A stretch of DNA of 64,000 nucleotides from Steinernema hermaphroditum (lineage: Eukaryota; Nematoda; Chromadorea; Rhabditida; Steinernematidae). Shown here piece after piece: positions 36,760 through 47,927 of the stretch (within the stretch, counting starts at the first letter, position 1; the number at the start of each line of letters is the position of its first letter). The notes beneath the pieces are model-generated. The model ran no database searches and had not been told where the DNA came from. It was given only the letters and a program-made list of their open reading frames with translations. Where the stretch lies: NCBI GenBank assembly GCA_030435675.1, contig CM059625.1:4464001-4528000 (forward strand), read 5' to 3'. Position numbers and translations under genes: made by a program.

Positions 36760-39700
36760 TAATTTCTCATTTGTCACATCATATTTCGGCTGCGTCGTCG
36801 TCACTCAGTCGATGATTTCGCTTTCCCGCTCACGTTCCCCTCCTTTACAACAGAGAGGGGAATATCGCGAAGACGAAGAGGCGACGCTTTTACGACATCA
36901 ATTCGTGCGAAGAGGTCGACAATAATAAAATCGTCATGGGTGCTAGCGTCAGCGTCAATTAAAAGTTTTCATTTCTTTCGGTTGCCTGCCGTTGGGCCAT
37001 CGACGCAGCCTGATTTATCACTTCGGATCCAATCCGGCGGATTATTATTGTTTCTTAGCTCTGCACGTTTGAGTGGACCGTATTCCAGTGGTTGAAGGTT
37101 CATTTTTGTCAATGTACTGTGCCCTATGAACGTGTTCTTTGATACCACCTACGTAGTTGAGTTTCTGGAAAGACAATGAGGGAAATGGATTTGACGTCCG
37201 CATCTATGCGAACCGCGATTTAGTAGGTACAAGCTTTTCGAGCTCAATGATCTGGATCTTCCTGCTTTCACTCCTCTATCATTGTTGAAAATAGAATCAT
37301 AATCCTATGCTCCATGGGTACAACCATCGAAAAACGCACTAGACGAATCTGATTCCCTTTTCCGCTTAAATTCATGTTGTATTCTACAACGTAACTCCTT
37401 GTTTCCTTTGCACCAATACTGTTCCTGTTCCGTTCTCCTGGAAATTTGTTAGAAACTTGTCCTAAGCACGTAATAGCCGCGTTACCTAATTGCCTGAAAC
37501 AACTGTCGTTAATCATTTCGCCGAACGGTCGTTGGGACACAGGGCGAGCCTAATCGTCATGCTCAGTTTGAAAGCGGTATTTGAGAAATGTGCTCGTGAT
37601 GTTTTCGATGTGAATGATCTGTGATCCGATTAGTCATAGCGTTTTAAGCTTTTTAAGGAGATAAATGAGATGCATGGGGTTCGCGAGAATTCATTCAGCG
37701 CTGAGAAGCGTGTTGTAGTAAGGGGAATCGGTAACCAAAAGGCACATTGTTTTCCGTCTAACTCTTGGGTGTCCATTAGCTCCAGCCCCCTTTCACTTTT
37801 ATCACGTCAAATCATCTAAGTTAGTTATTACATTGCGAATTTTGAAGCAATAGAATTATAAATAGATCACGGTTTGCTTAACAATTGCTCTTCTCGATGT
37901 TGTCCTCAGTTTTGAACTTCAAAATTAGCTACGAGTGGGAGTTCAAATTAAATTCAATCCATTAACCAAATGCTGCGCATGGAATTAATTTGACGAAAGA
38001 GGCGAAATGCATTCTAAGTGCTTGAAAAATTTAATCGATAGACCAATATTTTTAAAATGCAGCACAAGCTGACTCGTTTAGCCAATCACAAATCTGATAA
38101 GGACCGTTAGCCGATGAATAATAGTGACTAGAATGTCTGTTGACCACAGTGTGGATGTTCCATTGCCAGCCTTCATGGAGTTATTCTTCTCTTTCAAGGA
38201 ACCCTTTGTAACGATCCGCATCCAGGTTCGACTCCATTCCTACTATGCCTTTTTAATTTTGTTTGTTTTGTATCGAAAGATCCTTACCAAAGCGCATAAG
38301 ATTGATCACACAACTCCGAACAAAAAACATTCAAAAAGTTAACATTCAATGCGATATCTTTGTGCCCTTTTTCAGCCTGATGGGAGGCGGCCACGTAGTA
38401 AGGTTCCCCTATTAAATGCATTTTAAATACCCACGATAGTTCTAGAAGAATTTCATCTGCTCGCTTGACTAAGAACAGCAATAAACGCAACCGTCACCAT
38501 CACAAAAATCCAATTGTTTTGATAGCGTAAAGTGCACATATTACATTTGAGAATGAGAATTTATTGCGTCGAATAAAATTATTATATCTTGATTTATGGA
38601 TCCAGAAAAAGTCATAAAGATTTCGGCCATGTAGCCGTCGCATTCTCCACCCTCGAACAAAAAGCCGCAACGATCAGTCACATATCGCAAGAGCCGGCGA
38701 CAGCCGCATCGCTATTATTTTCCTAAATGTCCAGAATTATTCATGATAACAATTCCATCACCTTTTTCTGGGTCTCCAACTGCTTTTTTGCTTAATAAAA
38801 ATCATATGAAAAGTTGGACAGTTTTCCGAACTTTCGAAGGCAGTCATTTAAAAACCGTTTGATTAATGTATTGTGAGTGATTTGCAATTCATGATAACAT
38901 TTTGTACTAAGATAAAGTTGAAGGCGTAAAAACGTGATCAGAAATTATTTATTGGAGGCAGGCCTTATAACAACTAATCTGTTATCACGTCGAAAAATTC
39001 GCATCCAGAAAAGAAGGTTTTCCGAACTATTCATATTTAATTATGTTCCAGGAAAATGCAGTCATGTGGTTCAGAAATAGAAGCATGCCGCAGTGCATCG
39101 CGCCGCATGGAGTTCATATCAATTAGGTCCCGCTTTCCTTCGAAAAATACTACAAATTAGCCTGGCTTGCAGTGATTTTGATTACCTGAATGCCTTCATT
39201 TAACAACAGACGTTGTACAAGTGTTTGGATTTGTAAAACGGTATAATAATCCCATATCACCTACTTTTTGCCAGTCTCCACAGTCAGCCGAATTAATAAT
39301 GTATTTACTCTATAAACAGAACAACATTATAAACTCATTTCCCGGGCTTAACCTTTCGCTTTTTTTTTCATAACAAGGAAAACACCCGTCATTCCAAGAA
39401 TTTGGAAGGACAGTGTCTGTTTATATTGCGGTTTGATACACTTCCTGCATCTATGTCCTTCACGGAAAAAAACTTCTAGCAGCAGTTCACACCTGTCGCA
39501 CCATTCATCCTCTCTAATAAGTGTAGGACGTCAAATAAGTACTAACAGTGCATAAGGTCTTCTTCTTGCTTTGTATAGTAAAAAAAACAGAGGCTTCTAC
39601 GAAACCTAACATTCATGAAGATCAGCTATCGCGGCTTGATTGTTTGACTGCAGAAATGCTATAAATATCATGCATGACCAATCTCGTAAACACTAATGAT

Positions 39701-40851
39701 AGTTCCTGGAAGAACATCGAATTTGCTGTTGCTCAACAATTTGCACGAGGCACTTTGCAAGCACTCGTTTATCAGCGTACCTCGAGAAAAAGATCCGCTT
39801 GTTCCACTCTGGTTGGTTGTTCTTTTGAATAGTAATCTTTGCGGCGCATGACCGATTACAGGACACGCCTCCAATGACATATTTAAATGACTGTCTTGGC
39901 CCGGCTCAGAGAACAGAATTAGTTGATTCGAGTCGGGACCAGCCAAGTCTCTGTGTAGCATAAGATTGCTAGTGCGCTCCTGTAAGAACTTAATTTGTTG
40001 ACACTGGCCAATTTCCGCTGTTGGCCAAATGTGTCCCTTTCCGAACACCCGTGAAAAGGCTGCAAATGACAGACGTCCTTAGCGAAGCGGCCGTGCCAAT
40101 TATCCACGCCCTATGTCAATTATAACAAAACGCCGTTGTCCGGCGCCTCCGCATTAGGACGCCACTTGTCTTCTTCGCGACTTCGACCTTTTGAGAGGTG
40201 TTCGATTCGTTGTTACTATCAGAATTGAATTTGGGTATTGGGAAAAACTTAAAGTGGAGCAGCATTTCCTAGCATCTCTACTTACTTCCGTCTACGCTAC
40301 GCAACAAAGATTATCCGTTATTCTTTTGTCATTCAAAAGGACACAATCTGAGCTCACAATCGAGTTATCCTCAAACGGGCCCTTTGCGTTTGGTGACTGG
40401 CGCGCTGATCGAGGATCGAGATTCGTCTATTCAGTTCCGCTTCTTGACGTTTCGTATCGTAGCAGAATTGTCTTCAGTTGAAACAACTCCGTCAACATGA
40501 ATTTCGCCTGTTGGATGGATCCCCCCTTCTTCGACATAAACGACAATCGAACTCAGCAATTTTTGGTGACTCTGGAGAGTATTCGAGTGTAAGTGGCATG
40601 TGACAACATCTTCCGATGGATGGTTTTTTGGAACATGAAAAAAAGTGGCACTAAGAAAGGTCATTTAGCAAAAAGAAGTACACGAATTTCGATATTGTAA
40701 GGTGTACTACAAATAGTTGTAGTCATATTTCCGTTCGAAAAAGGTTAATGAAATTCATTTTTTTTGGAAGTGAGAAAGACTTGCCTTAATTCTTTTCTAA
40801 GCGAGATCTGACGGAGAATAGAAAAACGGTTACCCATGCCCACAGCCACTT
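36760..40851. other. No supported gene
   Basis: Only short frames. The 126-codon frame at 40048-39668 (-) is unrecognised and lacks splice context. The last few hundred bases are the presumed promoter of the DMSR-type receptor. Confidence 0.4.
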
Positions 40852-42331
40852 ATGCCAACGCTCACCAAGTACATTTTCAGCGCATACAGTCCCGTCCATC
40901 GCTACATCAGCATTCTCCTCTGTGTCTTTGGCTTATTCGCCAACAGCGTTCACATCTGGGTTCTGACTCGACCTCAAATGAGGGACTCGGCTGTCCACAC
41001 AGTGCTGACATGCATTGCCATGGCGGACATGGGCACGATGATTTCGTATTCGGTAAGTATAAGTCCACGTAACAATTATGGCAACGTGCATTATGATGCG
41101 TTGAACACCAAATTCTGTTACTGATAGACACCAAGAAGCTCTACGTATCATAGTCACATTCTCTTACAAAACATAAAAAATACAGTCATTATATGTACGG
41201 TCCAATTGCTCGATGGCCGTCATTGTTCATTTACTTCGGATAACCGTAACCGTAGGTTAAACAGAACACTAACCTTTTTTTGCCACCTTATTGCCGTATA
41301 CTCATTAACTCAACCGAAAAAGTTGCTGGACATGATCTACGTGCGATTTTCCAGATCTACATCACACGATACGAATTCTTCAAACGCGCAGACGGCTACA
41401 CATACGGATGGTCGATGTTTCTGAAGCTGCACGTTGTCTTCAGCATTGGCCTGCACGCAATCTCGCTCTATCTCGTCGTTCTAATGGCCTACATTCGTTA
41501 CATGGCGATTAAGGCGCGCTATACAAAGTGGATGATGCCACAATTGGCTTGGTATGTTTTTTGAGACACACTTCGACATGAATCTTCTGTTTTCAGCGTA
41601 ATGTCGGCCATCGTCGCGATTTGCATCTTCTTGTTGTGCATTCCAACCTATCTTCTGCACAGTGCCAACCGGGTGCTAGCGGAGAATGGCGAAGCAAAAG
41701 ACCCGCCAAAATATGTTGTTACCTTCTCTGAAGACTTCATAGACAATCACTGTGCCCTGTTGAAGATGAACCTATGGCTAACTGGAATTTTCTTGAAGGT
41801 AAGTCGATTTGCGCTTTCGGAATGATGGGAACACTCTGAGAGAAAAGCGTCGAGTTGAACCGAATTTCTAAGTATCTCAACTAGACTATCGTTATTCGAG
41901 ATTAATGCCGTCCTCCACCTTTCAGGTGGTACCCTGTATACTCCTACTTGGATTCACCTTCGCTTTGCTCAAGAAACTGAGAGAGAACTCAAAGAAACGT
42001 TCCGCTTTGCTGCACATCAGTGACGACAAAAGAAGCGACCGCATTACCTACATGCTCCTGCTGATGCTGGCCGTGTTCTTAACCACTGAACTTCCACAAG
42101 GATTCTTAGCCATTTTCAACGGTACCGCTACTCTCACCTATTCTTTATAGTCATTATGGGGATTTAGCTATATTCACTTCGCATTTCCACGGGATGGTAT
42201 ACATGAACATCGCTGACTTCCTCGATCTTTTCTCTCTAGTCAACTGCTACGTAGGCTTCATTGTCTTCGTCACCACTGGATCCAAATATAGAGAGACGCT
42301 GATGACTCTACTGCCATTCTTGAAGTACTAG
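40852..42331 (+). CDS. DMSR/SRW-type neuropeptide GPCR
   Basis: Five exons (40852-41052, 41355-41551, 41597-41798, 41926-42121, 42168-42331) close in every phase (0, 2, 0, 1) to give 319 residues. The start ATG encodes a very short N-terminus, MPTLTKYIFS, before TM1 (ISILLCVFGLFANSVHIWVL). The first loop, LTRPQMRDSAVHTVLT, then MADMGTMISYS, and the segment YGWSMFLKLHVV are typical of the myosuppressin-receptor-related dmsr/srw branch. The DRY position is replaced by IRYMAIKARY after TM3. TM6 has LLLMLAVFLTTELPQGFLAI and TM7 NIADFLDLFSLVNCYVGFIV with tail SKYRETL. It is a plasma-membrane receptor for an unknown peptide. It is not a close relative of the receptor at 9321-11757. The short N-terminus may mean a missing upstream exon. 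Confidence 0.85.
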
Positions 42332-43302
42332 TTGGCCGTTCTGTGTTTTCGCTTAATATAACACTTTCAGAAATCGATGTACAAACAGCCAAACGCACAT
42401 AACGTACAAGAAAGGCGTGGAACATAAAAGTAAAGACGACATGGTCGACTTTCATCGGCAAGAACATGTCTGAATGGTCGTGGAATAGAACTCAAATACT
42501 TGTAATATATATGTACATACGTGTGTGATAATTTTGTAAATATAGCGGCGTAATGAGACATGACAGAAGATGTTCAACACTGATTGACCACGACTCACGT
42601 GAACGCGCTAAAAAAGGACATCTGCACAAAAAAGGACAAAAAACAAAAAAAAAGTATATTTGGAGTTTGGTTCCTGCTTCAACTCAGTATTGGGGGGCAT
42701 AACAGCGTAGTGTTTGATACACAATGCATATAATTGGAAAATAAACATGATCTCGGTGTTAAAAATGGTCGCCAAGCCCAGATTCTGTCACGCTTAGATG
42801 ATCAGCATGACAGGAGATTGGGAAGTTCAGGCCATCAGTTGTAATCACGTCGAGTGTAGACCTTGTCGCAATAACAATTCGCCTCAAGCCATGACCTCGA
42901 GATTGATAATATTGCGTTGCGATGAATTCAATCACGATCTTACTTCATGGTTCATTCGACTTGCATGACACTAAACTACATACAGAACAGAGGAGAGTTA
43001 TTGCTGGCGCGTTCATTCCTGGTGCAGTATTGATGTCGAACCGGACGCTGGCGACGCGCTTCAGGTCACTCAAAATTCTAGTCCTTGTTGTCAAACTTTG
43101 ATGTGTATTTCCGCCGCACCCTATCGCTCCTGAAGCACGTTCACTGCACGTGCACTCCCGACAAAAATCGCCGCAACACTGACAGTGATAACTGCAACGT
43201 TTCCTCTACAACAGGAAACATAGATCAAGATTATCACCAAGTAGAACAACGAATCATTTAGAAGTTCAATACACAAACAAATGATCGGGTTCCGCCCTTC
43301 TC
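42332..43302 (+). other. Intergenic between GPCR and lysozyme
   Basis: No gene. It holds an R3 repeat piece (about 43020-43090) and, closer to the lysozyme, its promoter. Confidence 0.5.
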
Positions 43303-43340
43303 CTTTATAAAATGAGTGCCTACAATGTACTGTTATCAGT
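43303..43340 (+). promoter_or_regulatory. Lysozyme promoter: TATA box and GATA site
   Basis: TTTATAAAA at about 43304-43312 lies some 36 bases before the start codon. TTATCAG (reverse complement CTGATAA) at 43334-43340 matches the binding site of intestinal GATA factors such as ELT-2. Intestinal expression is typical of worm lysozymes, so a gut-specific promoter is a reasonable inference. Confidence 0.5.
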
Positions 43341-43347
43341 TGGTGGA

Positions 43348-44489
43348 ATGTTGCTCCCGTAAGTACTCGATCATATGATAGCGCTCAAATATAACTTTTA
43401 GCGCGCTAATTCTTCTCGCCTTCGCCCATGAAACCTCCGGTACCACAGGGTTCGATGCAATCCAGCCGATGTCCGCCAGCACTTTCAAGTGCCTTGCGTA
43501 CAATAACATGAAGTTCTTCATTGGTCGCGTGTGGGAAAGCGTTGGAAACTACGATTTTACTGGCATCCAAAACATTAAGAACGCACGAGCTGGTGGGCAA
43601 AGCGATTAAATGAGTTCGTTAATGAACTACGTTTCAGGAGGAATCGAATACGTTGACGGTTATATCTTTCCCTGTTTGAAGTCGTCTTGCGCACCGGCTA
43701 AAAACCAGGTAAGGAACTGGACATATCGAATAAAATATCCTTATTCACTACTTAGTTTTGAAGTAGCGTCCTATTCTCCTTTTCTTGTGCGTAATTAGCT
43801 TTTAATTTAATAAGAGGCTGAGCGCGTTCAGGCAAGATACAGTAGCCTACCGGCACTAAGAACACGGGAGGCATAGCGGCTTCTCGCATGGGGACCGTTG
43901 GCTTGTAGGCAATCATGTCTATTGCGCGTTCCTCTGCTGGTCCTTTATGTGGTTTTCTGTCCCTTGCGGATAGAAAAACACATGCACAAACCATTGGACC
44001 CGGCAGTTCTCCGTTTAAACATATAACATATCGATTGGGCTCAGCTAGAATCTTTATGCATATAACATAGGTCGAAGCCACGATCAATCGTCTCCGCGCG
44101 GACGGAGCCAAAATCGGAATGCTCTGGATGGACATCGAGCGTCTCGAATGGCCCGCCAACCACGAACACAACCGGCAGTTCATTACGGACATGGTAAATG
44201 AGGCTGAGGTACATGACTCATACTGTATCATTAGTCAAATGCATGATACTCCTAGAAAATGGGCGTGAAAGTGGGAATCTACTCGAACTACTACAACTGG
44301 GAGGAAATTGTCGGTCTCGACTGGACGGCAATGAGCAAGTATCCTCTCTGGTGGGCGAACTATAACGGAGAACCAGGCTACGAAAAGTACCGCGAGTTTG
44401 GAGGGTGGACCAAGCCTTCTATTCACCAGTACGAAGGCAATAAGGCTGGGCCTTGCGGTGTTCAACTTGACTACAATTGGTATCCTTAA
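43348..44489 (+). CDS. GH25 lysozyme, copy A
   Basis: Exons 43348-43358, 43402-43592, 43638-43708, 44071-44208 and 44256-44489 join in frame to 214 residues. A signal peptide (MLLPALILLAFAHETSG) starts at the ATG of an 11-base first coding exon. The mature protein shows the glycosyl hydrolase 25 (Entamoeba-like) lysozyme pattern of C. elegans lys-4/5/6/10 relatives: TGFDAIQPMS, FFIGRVWES, YVDGYIFPCL, the catalytic-strand motif GMLWMDIERLEWP, then [10 protein letters not shown] and YPLWWANYN, ending GVQLDYNWYP. Such secreted gut enzymes cleave bacterial peptidoglycan. Intron 3 (362 bases) is longer than the others. The gene is paired tail to tail with copy B at 45130-45945. Confidence 0.9.
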
Positions 44490-44584
44490 TAGACCATTGT
44501 TGATTGATAAATATGTTTTACTTGACATCTGATCCGGGATCCACATGACTAAGGATCTAAACCGCATAGGATATATATACTAAG

Positions 44585-44935
44585 TAGGATTTTACGAGTT
44601 TATTTCTTGTATCAAAGGAGTACAGCTTGCGACATATTCATAAATGCACAAAAAAGCCACATTGTCACTCCGTAGTCGCCGGTCTTCTTGTGGTTTCGGT
44701 ACAGAGCACGACATCCGGGTATAACGTGGCGATCACATCTGTGGTTGTGGGCATCAGAGAGGGCAGGAGCTAACTCCGAAATTGGCGCACATGGTGGAGC
44801 ACAGCTAACCCATCTTCATCTCGGATGGCGGCGCGATTGATAAACCCGTCATCACCTGCTAGAGACAAACTTAATCACAACGAACTCAGTTAGCGTCGGA
44901 GAACAAGAAGACACAGAGGAAAAATGGATGAGCCG
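44585..44935 (+). repeat. R2 copy 2, between the lysozymes
   Basis: It begins near GAGTTTATTTCTTGTATCAA (same entry as the copy at 61280), passes TCATAAATGCACAAAAAAGC, GGTTTCGGTACAGAGCA and GGATGGCGGCGCGATTG, and ends near AACTCAGTTAGCGTCGG. It fills much of the 640-base gap separating the two lysozyme stop codons. Confidence 0.5.
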
Positions 44936-45129
44936 ATAGATAGCTTCTTAGCCGGCCTTCAAGATCTTATAGAGGAGGTTCTATAGACTTTTAAGCTGAT
45001 TACTTCCTCTCATCCGAATCACATGTTGCGCTGGAAACAATCTAGTGAGAAAACAAGAACACAGCGAACATAAATAAAATTTCATTTCACGTCAATACAA
45101 TAAATAGCACAACAAACTTCCCTCAGACT

Positions 45130-45945
45130 TCATGGATACCAGTTGTAATCAAGCTTAACTCCGCAAGGTCCTTGTTTGTCGCCAAGATACTGGTGAATCG
45201 CAGGCTTGGTCCAGCCACCAAAAGGCTTAAAGCCGTTGAAGTTGGGACTTCCGTTGTAGTTCGCCCACCACAACGGATACTTGCTCATTTCAGTCCAGTC
45301 GAGACCAACGATCGCTTCCCAGTTAACGTTATTTGAGTAGATGCCCACCTTGACACCCATTTTCTAAACAAACTCTCCAATGATGGATGCTGGTATGCTA
45401 ATCCATACGTTTGCCTGGTCGACCATGTCACGGATAAACTGACGATTGCTTTGTTTGTTAGCTGGCCATTCCTGTCGTTCAATGTCCATCCAGATCATTC
45501 CGAAGTTCGCCTTATCATTGCGCAGACGATTGATGGTGGCTTGTACCTAAGAAAACAAGAACTTGATCAATGATACATTGATTCGGACCTGGTTCCTAGC
45601 AGGGGCGCATCGTTGCTTAAGACATGGGATGATATACCCGTCAACGTACGGTATTCCAGCTGTAAGCATCTCATTCGCAACGTTGATAAATACAGAGAAA
45701 TACCCGCTCTGGCATTCTTAATGTTCTGTATCCCAACAGTGTCGTAGTTTCCAGTGCTTTTCCACACTCGAGCAATGAAGAACTTGAAGTTATTGTTGAG
45801 AAGACATTTGAATTTGTCCACAGAAAGGTCTTGAATGGTGTCTAAACCAGTGGTACACGCTCCATAGCGCACCACAACGAACACCAGCAATATTTTTCTA
45901 AAACGCATCATGGATATAGAAGATGGACAGCACTTACGCAAGCAT
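45130..45945 (-). CDS. GH25 lysozyme, copy B
   Basis: Exons 45945-45938, 45897-45704, 45659-45589, 45546-45409 and 45363-45130 give 214 residues. The last three exons are the same lengths as in copy A (71, 138 and 234 bases), and exons 1 plus 2 total 202 bases in both. The signal peptide is [20 protein letters not shown]; choosing the ATG at 45945, with a splice after 8 coding bases, reproduces copy A's first intron. The domain motifs are [42 protein letters not shown] and YPLWWANYN, ending [10 protein letters not shown], so the DxE catalytic pair is kept. Differences from copy A concentrate in exons 1, 2 and 4. A product of an inverted duplication, and presumably an active secreted antibacterial or digestive enzyme. 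Confidence 0.9.
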
Positions 45946-45983
45946 CGTTCTGTCGCTTGATGATGACACCTGATGATGGTCCT

Positions 45984-46000
45984 CGCCTTTTATAACCCGT
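45984..46000 (-). promoter_or_regulatory. Promoter TATA box of lysozyme copy B
   Basis: On the minus strand GGTTATAAAAGGCG lies about 45 bases before the start codon, the same relative place as the TATA box of copy A. No TGATAA site was seen close to it, unlike copy A. Confidence 0.45.
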
Positions 46001-47184
46001 TACCTCTCAAAGAGCGTATGGCGATTTTCAATCACGTGTTTATTTGTGGGTTCAATGTGTGACCATCTGCCGTTTGCGGCCTTGTAGCGGAAGGATTATT
46101 ATTTACATGCTCTGGGTGAGTCATAGTTTCTCCCCTTTTCGGCCGTTCCATAAACAACAATTACAGCGTTTTATTTGCTTTTCCCTAAACATTTAGAAAG
46201 TCAGTTTGAAAATGATGTCATTGTATTTTTGCTCATTTTGTTTGACGCCTCGAGCGAATTTTTTCCTTGAATTTGTTGAAATAATGATGACGCGGGGCAA
46301 ATCTGAATGAGTCTTGTAAAACTACACTCAATTGGCTTTGTATCGGATATGTTTGTCGCCAACGCTTACTGTAAGAATGACACTTAGAATGCATGGCTAA
46401 TGTCCTTCTTTTCGAGATGACACTACAGCATCCTTCACCAATGATTGTAAGATAGGATTCACGGAAACTAAGAAAGCAAGGCACACCTTCCTGCAATGTT
46501 AACGCCCAGCAATGTTGTGCATCGTAGCATCCTAAGGTGACATCAAAGGTGAATCGAAAAACGGAAGGAGCTGACGTCTGGATGACACGGAAATGGCATT
46601 CTTTGGGTCTACCCTGTTGAGTGGGGTTTATCTTTATCAAGAATCACATCCGATATATGTAAAATCGTGAACCGCAAAGGGCGCCTGGTCCAGACGCCTC
46701 AGAGGGCCCAACACCTCACTTCCATTCGGCTTCCCCTTCCTCCTTCTTATAAAAATGTAAATGTCCGAGTTTCAACGGATAACACTTAAGCGTTTTGGTC
46801 TGTTTCGGGATATTGTGGCCAGCCTGACGTTCGAGCTTCGAGCGTTCGAGATACCCTCTCACACCAATGCGTCACACGTGAGTCGCTTCATTCTTCCGGC
46901 ACTTCTGTGTTCCATCAGCCGACGTCCGTGCGGTAGTATCGGGCTTTACGAGATTTCTGTCCGCCTGCATTAGTTCTAGGTCCTCATGGCTGGAACTACT
47001 GGCAACCCATTCATCTCTTTAGGTGGTAGTTTGCAGTGGATCGTCTTCGTCCTGCTTCGCTTGGCCTTCTGAGGTCGTCGATCTTCATCTGTTCTCAGCG
47101 GCGACACACTGCGAGCTCTTTTACTCACTGCCGGGGGTAGCAAACCGACCGTTCTCCTTTGAATCGACTGATTGGTTGATCTAC
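46001..47184. other. No supported gene; repeat remnants
   Basis: A 135-codon minus-strand frame (46640-46233) is unrecognised and not called. The part from about 46760 to 47160 echoes R3 (GGTGGTAGT, TCATCTGTTCTCAGCGG). Confidence 0.35.
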
Positions 47185-47560
47185 ATCAACAATCACATTC
47201 CATATATGCAAAACACAAAAGTGCGTATACGCACACTAAGCGCTGATTTCCGCAAAGACACAGGCGGTGGAACACGGCAGGCCCAGTGAGAAAACCATCG
47301 TCAGGGAGGGCGAAGACTTGGCGGGCAGGTGGCTGCGAAAAATTCGGAGTTTCAGTGGAACTACGGACTCTCATGGCGGCGCTGATTGTTGGGTGGGAGT
47401 GACCGCCTTCATGACAAGACGTTGGAACTACGGCTCCGTGGTCTGGTGTTCCAGACCTTCTGGGATCCCTTATTGTACCAATAACGATCGACCGACTACT
47501 CAACTTATTCAGCAAACTTCAGATAGAGAGAGAGCGATTGAACAGCCCTGCCGAAAAGAG
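47185..47560 (+). repeat. R2 copy 3
   Basis: Shares TATATGCAAAACACAAAA at its start and the core ATGACAAGACGTTGGAACTA, followed by CGGCTCCGTGG and GTTCCAGACCTTCTGGGA, with copy 1. It ends in AGAGAGAGAGCGA like copy 1. Confidence 0.5.
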
Positions 47561-47927
47561 CTTGCTCGTCGAATAATCACGGTGATGACAACAACGAGCA
47601 GAAGGAAACAAGCTGTTGGAAACATATGTAGACTCGATGTTTGTCATCTGTACTTCAAAAGCTAAGTCATTTCTAAGAAGTCAGATGTATCTGGACACAC
47701 AACTCTTGCATCTCGCTTTGGTGTCTTCTATGTGCCGTAATAAACGTCATTCATAATAATATAAGAACAACGAACAGCAGTTGTATCACTTCCACCGCTC
47801 AACGGCCATATAATTGACTGTGACTGAGCGGATGGGACACAAAGAGGGAATCGTATATGATTCGTTGATTTCCACAGGCATTTGAAACCCTTAACTTACA
47901 CTTTTATTAGTTCAGAACTTTTTTCCG

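Noticed and set aside
38150..38245. Possible tRNA because of CCAGGTTCGACTCC
   Set aside because: No A box and no acceptor stem could be paired around it.
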